Of a stretch of DNA of 64,000 nucleotides, positions 54,262-64,000 are shown piece after piece. Source of the stretch: Siphonodentalium dalli (Eukaryota > Mollusca > Scaphopoda > Gadilida > Siphonodentaliidae). The stretch's first letter is position 1; the number at the start of each line of letters is the position of its first letter. The position numbers and the translations under genes are program-made. The notes under the pieces were generated by a model. It ran no database searches. It was not told where the DNA came from and was given only the letters and a program-made list of their open reading frames with translations. The DNA is taken from assembly GCA_032622095.1 (NCBI GenBank), contig CP136066.1, forward strand, positions 230,644,961 to 230,708,960, read 5' to 3'.

Positions 54262-54421
54262 TGCAATCAACGTCGTTTTCGGTGCATCTGTCGGCGTATA
54301 GAAGTGTCTGATTCCGAATTACATACTGTATAATTTCGCGAAACGAAATTATACTAAGTATGTAGTTCGGCATCAGACACTTCTATACGCCGACAGATGC
54401 ATCGAAAACGACGTTGATTGC
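54262..54421. repeat. Long palindrome in last intron of CUB-ZP copy 2
   Basis: Arms GCAATCAACGTCGTTTTCG and its complement extend about 75 bp each with few mismatches, meeting at AATTTCGCGAAACGAAATT. It begins 30 bp after the donor of the ZP-C exon. Foldback element. Confidence 0.92.
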
Positions 54422-55665
54422 TTATAAATACGACAATCCGCATATTAGTTGGTGATTAAACTAGTTTTGTTTAAAGAAACTATATTAAAAACACTAAAAT
54501 AATCAAACTACCCAAGTGCTACTTGTGTCTGGACTTCAGCTGCTCTTTTAACGGAGAGTTGGAAATTGGATCGAGAATAAATTGGACGGCCGACACCGGA
54601 AGTTCGAGATGAACACATACAATTCGATCTCTGTATAAAAGCATGGCACCACACATGTAAACTATTAAACTGTACTTGCTGGTGCAAATTTCACTTATTT
54701 AAAGCGGTTCTAGAACGTCTATTGTCATAAAAACAATCCGATAGCAATTCCGAACCGGTGTTTCTAAACTTCCCCACCGAATTTGAGTCTCCGGTGACAA
54801 ACTCGAAAAGTAAACAATCGCTACAAAGGTGCATTATATACTATCATGACCACTGCCATGTCATATTAGTATCGGCATGAGGTTGGATAAACGCTAGTAC
54901 TAATGGTGGAATAATTATGTAAAACATTCCTTCATCCCCAACTAAATTATCGCATTTCATAGTTTCACTGATCAGTCTAATTCGTTAATTTTATTTTCAC
55001 GGAATGGTAAATATGGACGCTTTTATGAAATGACGTCATGATGTGGGGTGATCGTTGATGCATGTCGCCCAATTTCTGACAGTATCACTTCGCGTTGTGA
55101 TGCGGGAAACGATATTTTCATCGGCTGATAGAGATTGTCGATACCAAGCGTATCTAAGGGCATTGAACTATCAAATGCACGTATTTAAGCGAAAGCGATT
55201 AGTTGTAATTATACACTTATCAATGGCTGTTTAGTTAAACAATTATATACTGAATGGATTTCCCCATTCAACTGTAAAAAAATATATATTGGTATTGTTT
55301 ATTGTTCACCCGGAGGAGGCGTTCTGGTTCGGGTGATAAAAGAAGACTACAAACATACAAAACGATAATAGAAGTGTCACTACAGTGAACCATCTTTAAT
55401 TCAATGGGTAAAACTACATAGAAAACTACAGCAGAAAAATCAAACAATGTATTCCTCCTCTGAAATTTGGTTGGACATTTGTATTTCTTTTGTCAGACAG
55501 CTTTTGCTGTATTTAGAACACGCTTTGTTCGATTACTGAAATCCAAAATTGAACAAACTGAAGATTCGCTATAATAATATTTCGCAAACTGATGCTACTT
55601 GAAAAGAACGTGACTATGCCTTTAATTAGAGTTGCTGCTGTTAGTTAATTCGGTTCAACTGCATA

Positions 55666-55815
55666 TGTCAGTATATACATGTAGTCAGTACTGTAAAACA
55701 TATATACGTGTAGCCACACTGTGTAACCTACGTGTAGCTATTAATGTAAAACCTCTATACTTGTAGTCAGTACTGTAAAATGCAAAACGTGTAGTCAGTA
55801 ATGTAAAGCGTTTAT
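55666..55815. repeat. About 30-bp minisatellite, copy 2 equivalent
   Basis: Four or five units of GTGTAGTCAGTACTGTAAAA, matching the array at 37240-37760. In copy 1 the terminal exon follows directly; here the sequence goes on to GTATGAAAACATGTTC without a ZP exon. Confidence 0.8.
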
Positions 55816-55829
55816 AAGTTTCAGTACTT

Positions 55830-58015
55830 TCGTGGGTATGAAAACATGTTCATTTAACGTCGAATTAAACAATATAAAAGTGTCTTACAACACTGATGTA
55901 GAATAGTCCACAAAACATCTATATGAAATTACCGAATGACCTTAATTGACTTTTGTAGACACGTCCAATAGGACAATTGTTGCGAGTTGACACAATTGGT
56001 AGGAGTCAGGCAGATTTGCTGTTGTTGGGTCATAACATACACCGTAAATCGGTATTATCAATTGCATTAAAATCGGATTGTTGACCCATGTTTCCGGTTT
56101 TTGGTGATAAAAGAACACGAGCCATGCATAAATGGATCAAGTAACTCGTCAAAGTAAACAACGCGTAAACGGACTATGTTATGCGGAACGTCAGAGGTGA
56201 TATGTATTTCCAGATCTGGAAATATCTTTCCGCACAAAAATGATAACTTGCGCGCGTTTTCTTGTATTAGCGCCAAAGTATTGTATTCACAGCTCGATGA
56301 ATAATGTATGTTATGAGTAGACGGAGTTTTCATTAAGGCAGCAGCCAATGAAAAGTTGTTATTGGAGAATTGATTTCGGCGGGAAATCAGTGGAAGTAGT
56401 CACTTCTAGTCCTAACTTTGTTGTGTCAGCACACAAATCTTTATTTAATTAACTAACTTAATTAAAGTGTGTGCTATTGCTCAATTTGGATATAGTGAGT
56501 TTTTGTTTTCAAACTTTGAAAATATTTGATTTTGTTTGAGAATTTTCATTGATCTCATTTTAACAAAGACAGACATGTCACTGTTATACAGAATAGTTTA
56601 AAGTTCTTATCTTATGATATGCATGTGTTCCTATATAAACATGGAACGTGTAGAGTAAGAAATTTTTCTGTGTAAAATTTCATCAAGAGTGTATTTCCGA
56701 CACTAGAAGCTGTGTCCATGCTGAGTGTTCGGATAACAGGTTTCCATCATGGTTTTCCCTAAAAGGGTTTTTTTGGGTGGTTGTTCCTGGGCCGCTGCAC
56801 AGCATTGGTAGAGTAGGGTGTATAATGAATTCATGTATATGTACATGTCTTCGGAACAATAAACACTGACCGACGATAGCCTGGCTCGATTGCTTTAGTA
56901 GTTTGCTATCATTATGGTAGAATTGGGAATACTGACTTCTAATTATACCAGAGAGCTTGGCTCCAGAGGTCATAGGTCGAGGAGTCCGGAATGAGCTGAA
57001 ATTGTTAACAGCAAGAACTACAACTACAAGCTCGGCGTCCTATTTATAACTGAAATAAAGATCACAAGCGCCCGGAAAAAATAGCTAATTTGAACAAGAT
57101 TATTCTCCTTTTCAAATATTATATCTAAATTCACAGCACACACAGTTATTCTTATATATTAATTAAATGCAGTGACTGCCGATGACGAAATCGCTTTCGT
57201 TGGTTTATAGCCGACAGAAGCGTCCCGATTCGAGTATTAAATATTTACAATTTAGCGTAGTTCAGACAATGTTTTCTATGGAGTGGTACGGTCGACTGCT
57301 TGAGATTTGCGGCGATGTTAGTAGAATATTACATTCATCCAGTTGGCATAGCGCCTGAATATTAACTGATCAGTTTCACGCACCCGAACAAGTCCATAAT
57401 ATGGCTTTAACCCTGCCATGACTGTATAGCTTCCTGACAGTTTACGAAAACCAGATTTTAAAGCACAAATTTAATACTTGTAGTGAAGAGGATGATGGCT
57501 GAAGTTATGAAAAGATGCGCTTTACCTTCATAGAGGTTTAGCATGGAAATTCAACAGAATTATCATATTCGGATCATGTAAATTTCCATGAATTTGACAT
57601 ATACCTACAATGGATTTCCGGACACCTAATTTCCACGTAAATGTGGAAAAGTACCTGTCCACAAACCCCACGTAAATCCCCGTATAATTCAAATCCCAAT
57701 GCAATGGAACGTAAGATAATATGGGTGGCGGGATGGGGTGATGGGTGGGTACTACCTATATACGAGCGCCTGCGGCGCATAAGATACTATAAGTGACGTA
57801 TAGTGACAACCCAAGCCCCTCAGTTTTGGGCGTGCCGGTGTTAGGGACTGACGTCGTGGAGCGTGATTGACAGCTAGATGGACGTCAAACCGAGTTGTCC
57901 CGCTTAACCGAGTTGTCTCGGCTCATATAACAGCGTGATCGAGTTGTCCCACCAGACCGGGTTGTCCCGGCTCATGTAACAAGGCACTTAGAGGAAAGTG
58001 GGGTGAAACAGAGAG
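55830..58015. other. No recognisable gene
   Basis: AT-rich sequence in which the terminal ZP exon of copy 2 would be expected but is not seen. A short tandem of CCGAGTTGTCCCG/TCGGCTCAT(A/G)TAAC units lies at about 57890-57985 and a CCCTGCCATGACTG MITE end fragment at 57412. Confidence 0.45.
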
Positions 58016-58020
58016 AAGGG

Positions 58021-58419
58021 TTAACCCTTTACCCAACAAAATGGCCAAAAACGCCCAAATAAAGCTTCAACAGCCTAAAATATCTTCCGTCTGTCTCAAT
58101 AACACCATACAAATATGGATATCATTGGAACCGGTTCATTGAGGTGTGATGGTTACAGTTATGCCCTGTGCCAATGCATTCTCTTATATATGCGAGTCGA
58201 CAATAGGTCGCCTCGCAAATATAAGAGAATGCATTGGCCTTTAACAATTTTATATTTTTTTATTACATTTTTAAACAATTTTTATAATATTTTTCTACAT
58301 TCTTTGACAATTTTATCATTTTTAATATGTGTTAAACCACTGCATTCTCTTATACATGCGAGGCGACCTATATAAGAGAATGCATTGGCACAGGGCCGTT
58401 CTGTTGGGTAAAGGGTTAA
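58021..58419. mobile_element. piggyBac-like double-hairpin MITE, copy 4
   Basis: TTAA at 58021-58024 and 58416-58419 with termini CCCTTTACCCAACA. Orientation as copy 2. The second hairpin (about 58335-58390) has lost part of its centre. Confidence 0.87.
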
Positions 58420-59086
58420 TTGAAACTAGATAATCCTAAATGTACGGATAACTGTATCACCCAGCCGACCCACACGATCGGATTTTCACTCACATCACAG
58501 TTGTCAGTCATCATTGTTAGCAATTACAACAAATACTAGTAGTAGACCCAATATACACACCATTGTATATAGGAGGGCTACAATTTCTTTATATTTGCCA
58601 GCAATGGTAACTTACATCTCTCACTAACTACATGTATATAAGTGACAAACAATTATCACGAACGATGGTTCCATTCGCACCACAGTGTCCTAGTCGCCTT
58701 CAAAAAGTATCTCATTATGGTTTGTGGTGGAATGCATGCAATGTCCAAAAGTTCACTAGGTAAATAGCCTAGAAATAGGGCAATAAGCCTCTCCTGATCA
58801 AAAGATTCCACAAGTTGAAATGCCCCTAAACGCAACCTATCTATAAAGTATACAAAAAATGATTACGCGACGCTGCAAGTTCCGGGCAATCCGCTATAAT
58901 GTGTTGCGGTGGGACTATATAACTTCGCGCACATACCAGGCAGCAAAATTTCGGTAACACAATAGCTGTGTCGCGATGAAAAACGACTCCTTCTCATCTG
59001 GGAACTTATGTCAGACTTTCCTTAAAAACGATAATTCTGGACTGCTGTGAACCAAACAAAATATATCAAAGGTGGGTTCCAACAAA

Positions 59087-59280
59087 ACGCCCAAATAATG
59101 CTTCAACAGCCTAAAATATCTTCGGTCTGTCTCTATAACACCATACAAATATTGATATCATTGGAACCGGTTCATTGACCACATTGTGATGGTTACAGTT
59201 ATGCCCTGTGCCAATGCATTCTCTTATATATGCGAGTCGACCATAGGTCGCCTCGCATATATAAGAGAATGCATTGGCCT
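59087..59280. mobile_element. piggyBac-like MITE, truncated copy 5
   Basis: It starts within the left arm (CCAACAAAACGCCCAAATAA, without the TTAACCC end) and contains one full hairpin (59208-59278); the right half is missing. It abuts the LINE remnant. Confidence 0.75.
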
Positions 59281-59285
59281 AAACA

Positions 59286-60180
59286 AAAATCCGTGTGTAC
59301 TATGTAAGACCATTCAGATTTACAAACATGACTGCCCTGTTTCGATAGGGTTTTCCAAACTGTTTTCTCTGGAAACAGAGCTGTTGATATATATTCAGAC
59401 ATATAGGAGGACAAACTCCAGTTATCAAGAATACTGGATATGTCCTGAAAATACACAGTCTTCGATGCAGTGTTGGATTCATATGAAAATCTCAATAATC
59501 TGATGATAAATACATCTTTAACAGTTTTTTTAGACTCGAGTAAACAAAATGACGAAAACAAGGACACTTTTCTATATTTAATGAATGTGATTAACGGAGG
59601 AATACCAAGCAGGCATAAGACCATGTCTGTGCTAGTCCTAGTTTTGAGGCCTTGTATAAGTTTGAGGTACATGCGGTGTACTTTCTCTAGTTGAACAGTG
59701 TCCGATTGAGAGAGACCACACACAAATTCACTACCGTATAAGCCTCCTGGTAAGACCACGGACTTGTAAATCTGCGGTAATAGCACCTGCATGCAGGCCA
59801 GCATTAGCCAAAGAGAAGAAAGCGTTCTTCGTTTTTGTACAAATATTGTCAACAAGTTGTGAGCGAAAATTATATTTCTCAAGCGGAATACCTAAATGAG
59901 TAACACTGTCGGTTTATGTTAGCCCACGAGGAGACATGTGTCAGTTCTTATGACGCTTAAGTGCTGCGTTAGTATTTTCATTGAACAAAATGAAATGGGT
60001 TTTGTTTGGGTTGTATCTATAACATCATTTCAAGCTGTATTCGACACATTATATCCATCCACAAGAGACTGAATTCCATATGCAGTTAAAGAGAAAAGTG
60101 CCATGTCATCGGCATGCGTTGGACACGTGCAATTTGCACCTTGCATCCCGATGACTTTAGATTTGACAAAAGATCATTGA
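59286..60180 (-). pseudogene. LINE (non-LTR retrotransposon) RT fragment
   Basis: Reading leftward, the minus strand first gives GCKVQIA and, in a shifted frame, CPTHADDMALFSLTAYGI, the RT catalytic ADD motif (about 60060-60130). The longer frame at 59199-59882 then gives LPQIYKSVVLPGGLYGSEF, VQLEKVHRMYLKLIQGL and CLLGIPPLITF, the region after the RT domain of LINE polymerases (LYG...W/V). At least two frameshifts and loss of upstream RT and endonuclease show it is a 5'-truncated, dead copy. Its last codons run into the MITE at 59280. Clade not determined. Confidence 0.75.
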
Positions 60181-60200
60181 TATATCTATCTATCTATCTA

Positions 60201-61342
60201 TCTATACTATATATTTTGAGACTTCGTATGTGTGTATGTGTGTACTTCATAGAATCCAAAACGCGTGTACAGATTGAGATCAAATTTCCTATGTAAGTGT
60301 CAAATCCCACCGACACGAAAGTGGTCGCGGTTTAGAAAAGCTCAGAGCACCCGTTCTCCACTCCCATTCATCAAAATCAGCTCAAACGGCACGGCCGGGG
60401 TTAATAACGTCATTATATATATATATGAAGTCAGAGTCTCCAGAGTTATACCGGAACAAACACGTGTTTACGTCGTCTTGGGGGTCCACGATGGGAGTCT
60501 GACTTCAATGCAATGTTATCGCTCGAAACACGTGTTTACTTCGTGTTGAGGTTCACGATGGGAGTCTGACAATTGTTATCGCTCGAAATAGTACAACGGC
60601 TGGACAGATTGAGCTCAAACTTCCCATCTAGAGGTAAAATACCACGTACGATGTCGTCCACGCGTTTTCCAGAAGCTCCGAGCACCCGTACTCCACTCCC
60701 AGTCATTAAAATCAGCTCAAACGGCACGGCCGGGGTTAATAACGTCATTATATATATATATGAAGTCAGAGTCTCCAGAGTTATACGGGAACAAACACGT
60801 GTTTACGTCGTCTTGGGGGTCCACGATGGGAGTCTGACTTCAATGCAATGTTATCGCTCGAAACACGTGTTTACTTCGTGTTGAGGTTCACGATGGGAGT
60901 CTGACAATTGTTATCGCTCGAAATAGTACATTAGGACGGGTACGAAATGCATTTATCTCGATTAAAAAGGCAGATCTCGGAAACGGGTGGAGCTATCGAC
61001 TTGAAAATTGCAATGTGAATGTATCTTGCGCCGGGTACAAATTTTATCGGGTCGCCGAGCCCATGCGACGCCCGTGCGACGCCCATGCGCAGACGAGATA
61101 TCGGAAACGGGTGGAGCTATCGACTTGAAATTTGCTATGTGAATGTATCTTGGGCCGGGTACAAATTTGATCGGGTCGCCGAGTCCGTGCGAAGCCAGCT
61201 TCGCGCATGCGCAGACCAGATCTCGGAAACGGGTGGAGCTACCGGGTACAATTTTTTCTTATTGAAACGCGTGGAGCTAAAAATTAAAAAAAAATATAAA
61301 CAATGTTTCGGACAAGCCGCCGGTGGCGGGCTAACCTGCTAG
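60201..61342 (+). mobile_element. Helitron-like element 1
   Basis: It begins TCTATACTATATATTTTGAG after a TCTA microsatellite and ends with the GC-rich hairpin GCCGCCGGTGGCGGGC followed by TAACCTGCTAG before T, the Helitron CTRR|T ending. Inside, a roughly 310-bp block beginning near 60345 (GAGCACCCGTTCTCCACTCC) is repeated near 60680. The 3' part carries GATCTCGGAAACGGGTGGAG units. No Rep/helicase frame. Recurrent frames here are repeat artefacts. Confidence 0.7.
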
Positions 61343-62477
61343 TACTATATATTTTGAGACTTCGTATATATATATGTGTGTACTTCATAGAATCCAAAAC
61401 GACTGATCCGATCGAGCTCAAATTTCGTATGTAAGTGTAAAATACCACCGACACCGCCGTAGTCGCAGTTTAGAAAAGCTCAGAGCACCCGTTCTCCACT
61501 CCCATTCATCAAAATCAGCTCAAACGGCACGGCCGGGGTTAATAACGTCATTATATATATATATGAAGTCAGAGTCTCCAGAGTTATACCGGAACAAACA
61601 CGTGTTTACGTCGTCTTGGGGGTCCACGATGGGAGTCTGACTTCAATGCAATGTTATCGCTCGAAACACGTGTTTACTTCGTGTTGAGGTTCACGATGGG
61701 AGTCTGACAATTGTTATCGCTCGAAATAGTACAACGGCTGGACAGATTGAGCTCAAACTTCCCATCTAGAGGTAAAATCCACGTACGATGTCGTCCACGC
61801 GTTTTCCAGAAGCTCCGAGCACCCGTACTCCACTCCCAGTCATTAAAATCAGCTCAAACGGCACGGCCGGGGTTAATAACGTCATTATATATATATATGA
61901 AGTCAGAGTCTCCAGAGTTATACGGGAACAAACACGTGTTTACGTCGTCTTGGGGGTCCACGATGGGAGTCTGACTTCAATGCAATGTTATCGCTCGAAA
62001 CACGTGTTTACTTCGTGTTGAGGTTCACGATGGGAGTCTGACAATTGTTATCGCTCGAAATAGTACATTAGGACGGGTACGAAATGCATTTATCTCGATT
62101 AAAAAGGCAGATCTCGGAAACGGGTGGAGCTATCGACTTGAAAATTGCAATGTGAATGTATCTTGCGCCGGGTACAAATTTTATCGGGTCGGCGAGCCCA
62201 TGCGACGCCCGTGCAGCGCATGCGCAGACGAGATATCGGAAACGGGTGGAGCTATCGACTTGAAATTTGCTATGTGAATGTATCTTGGGCCGGGTACAAA
62301 TTTGATCGGGTCGCCGAGCCCGTGCGAAGCCAGCTTCGCGCATGCGCAGACCAGATCTCGGAAACGGGTGGAGCTACCGGGTACAATTTTTTCTTATTGA
62401 AACGCGTGGAGCTAAAAATAAAAAAAATATATAAACAATGTTTCGGACAAGCCGCCGGTGGCGGGCTACCCTGCTAG
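61343..62477 (+). mobile_element. Helitron-like element 2
   Basis: Directly follows element 1 (CTAG|TACTATATATTTTGAGA) and ends with the same hairpin and CTAG at 62474-62477. It is nearly colinear with element 1 over its whole length, including both internal 310-bp blocks. Confidence 0.7.
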
Positions 62478-63287
62478 TCTCTTCTATATATTTTGAGAAC
62501 TCCTTGTATTCGAGAGATAGCCCACACCCTCCGGACCTCAATGATATGATCGTGAATGAGTATTAATATACCCCACTAAACTTTGACAAACACCAGTAAT
62601 GGTGTGTAGATCATTTACATATCTCTCCTATATATTTTGATACAATCTATCTAATTTACATATCTCTCTTATATATTTATGTTTGTGTGTGTGTTGTACT
62701 TCATACAAATCTACGATTCTCGACCGATCGGGACGAAACTTGGTACGTGTGTGTAGTTTGACCAGGCGGTGGTCGTTGTCGTGTTGGCGAGCCCGTGCAA
62801 CGCCCGTGCGGCGCATGCGCAGACGAGATCTCGGAAACGGGTGGAGCTATCGACTTGAAATTTGCTATGTGAATGTATCTTGCGCCGGGTACAAATTTTA
62901 TCGGGTCGCCGAGTCCGTGCGACGCCCGTGCAGCGCATGCGCAGACGAGATCTCGGAAACGGGTGGAGCTATCGACTTGAAATTTGCTATGTGAATGTAT
63001 CTTGCGCCGGGTACAAATTTTATCGGGTCGCCGAGCCCGTGCGACGCCCATGCAGCGCATGCGCAGACGAGATCTCGGAAACGGGTGGAGCTATCGACTT
63101 GAAATTTGGCATGTGAATGTATCTTGCGCCGGGTACAAATTTGCATGCGCAGACCAGATCTCGGAAACTGGTGGAGCTACCGGGTACAATTTTTTCTTAT
63201 TGAAAACGCGTGGAGCTAAAAATTTAAAATATATATATAAAAATGTCATGTTTCGGACAAGCCGCCGGTGGCGGGCTAACCTGCTAG
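62478..63287 (+). mobile_element. Helitron-like element 3 with 122-bp tandem units
   Basis: Starts TCTCTTCTATATATTTTGAG and ends in the same hairpin and CTAG (63284-63287). Its middle consists of three 122-bp units starting AGACGAGATCTCGGAAACGG at 62821, 62943 and 63065, each holding GCGCATGCGC. The 5' part (62490-62760) differs from elements 1 and 2. Confidence 0.68.
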
Positions 63288-64000
63288 TACTATATATTTT
63301 GAGACTTCGTATATATATATGTGTGTACTTCATAGAATCCAAAACGCGTGTACAGATTGAGCTCAAACTTCCCATGTAAGTGTCAAATATAACCGACACG
63401 ACGGTGGTCGCGGTTTAGAGAAGCTCAGGGCACCCGTTCTCCAATCTCAAATCACCGCAAAGGCACGGCGTGGGTTAATCAAGTGATTATTTAATGAGCG
63501 TTTGTTTTTGACGCATCTCTATAAAGAGCGTCTGTTTGCCATTCAACGTTATTTGCATCTGCAGAGAGATATACGGAACATACATTAAATTTAAAAAAAC
63601 ATTTGTTTCTGACCAACCCTGCGAGCACGGATGGCGCGCTTTGTTTTTACAGTATATAGTTATATACCGAAATCATCCCAGATAATCACGAATATAGCAT
63701 CAGATTTCTCCCCAGATATACCGTTATAAAGGTACTGGAATCTGCCAATCTACGGGAAATTCCAGGGAATGCCGATTGAGCTCAAACTTCCTACCCACGG
63801 GAAGTGTCATATATATGAGTGTGTCCTTTATAGACTCGAACCGATTGAGCTCAAACTTGCTAAATAAGAAAATAGCCCCCAAGCCGTAAATATCAACAAC
63901 AACGATATTACTAAATACACGTTTTCGGCAATGTGAGAGTTTTCGGGGAGCCGTAATGCCAACAACAACGACCGAAGCCCTGAATGCCAACAACAGATTC
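63288..64000 (+). mobile_element. Helitron-like element 4, 3' end outside window
   Basis: The start TACTATATATTTTGAGACTT and the first 150 bp match elements 1 and 2; after about 63440 it diverges. Further GAGCTCAAACTTCC motifs (63778, 63847) resemble the 5' region of the family. No terminal hairpin is reached before the window ends. Confidence 0.5.

Noticed and set aside
60265-60884. Repeated 94- and 103-codon frames in the 60-62 kb region
   Set aside because: The same peptide recurs at each 310-bp block of the Helitron-like elements and has no recognised domain; they are by-products of the repeat.

Overview
The window looks like AT-rich nuclear DNA from an invertebrate metazoan. There are no dense operons or ribosome-binding sites. 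Exons of 150-420 bp are separated by kilobase introns with consensus GT/AG borders, and the rest is packed with eukaryotic transposons (piggyBac-like, Harbinger-like and mariner-like MITEs, Helitron-like elements, a Crypton, a Ty3/Gypsy element, a LINE remnant) and satellites. A marine lophotrochozoan or basal deuterostome would fit, but the sequence alone does not fix the phylum.

The host content I can support is one family of secreted CUB-ZP (zona pellucida) domain genes, present as two plus-strand copies in tandem. Copy 1 (about 18.4-38.1 kb) has five recognisable exons: CUB part 1 (18465-18667), CUB part 2 (24832-24982), ZP-N (28082-28287), ZP-C part 1 (35608-36014) and the last ZP exon with stop and AATAAA (37799-37979; 38135-38140). 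Exon phases (0, 1, 0, 2) match at every junction. Together they give a roughly 360-residue extracellular protein with ten ZP cysteines, no transmembrane tail, and no signal-peptide exon found. Copy 2 (about 39.8-54.2 kb) keeps CUB part 2 (in duplicate), ZP-N and ZP-C part 1. I find neither its first CUB exon nor its last ZP exon, and it has an in-frame TGA at 53931, so it is probably a pseudogene.

Layout. 1-11 kb: satellites, palindromes and MITEs. 11.66-13.62 kb, minus strand: an intact 653-aa Crypton tyrosine recombinase. 13.7-15.6 kb: a GC-rich foldback element. 16-38 kb: CUB-ZP copy 1, whose introns hold three arrays of truncated copies of its own exons, two of them joined to TTAGGG-type telomere-like repeats. 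39.57-45.83 kb: a head-to-tail duplication of a 3128-bp unit. 44.5-50.27 kb, minus strand: a decayed Ty3/Gypsy element with LTRs, a tRNA-Leu primer site and an extra SGNH-hydrolase-like ORF before gag. 50.4-54.2 kb: remaining exons of copy 2. 52-59.3 kb: piggyBac-like double-hairpin MITEs. 59.3-60.2 kb: LINE remnant. 60.2 kb to the end: Helitron-like elements arranged end to end.

The most unusual observation is that fragments of three different exons of one CUB-ZP gene have been separately amplified beside their functional copies: the 3' part of CUB exon 1 with its splice donor, and the 5' parts of CUB exon 2 and the ZP-N exon with their splice acceptors. The gene therefore carries arrays of decoy splice sites.
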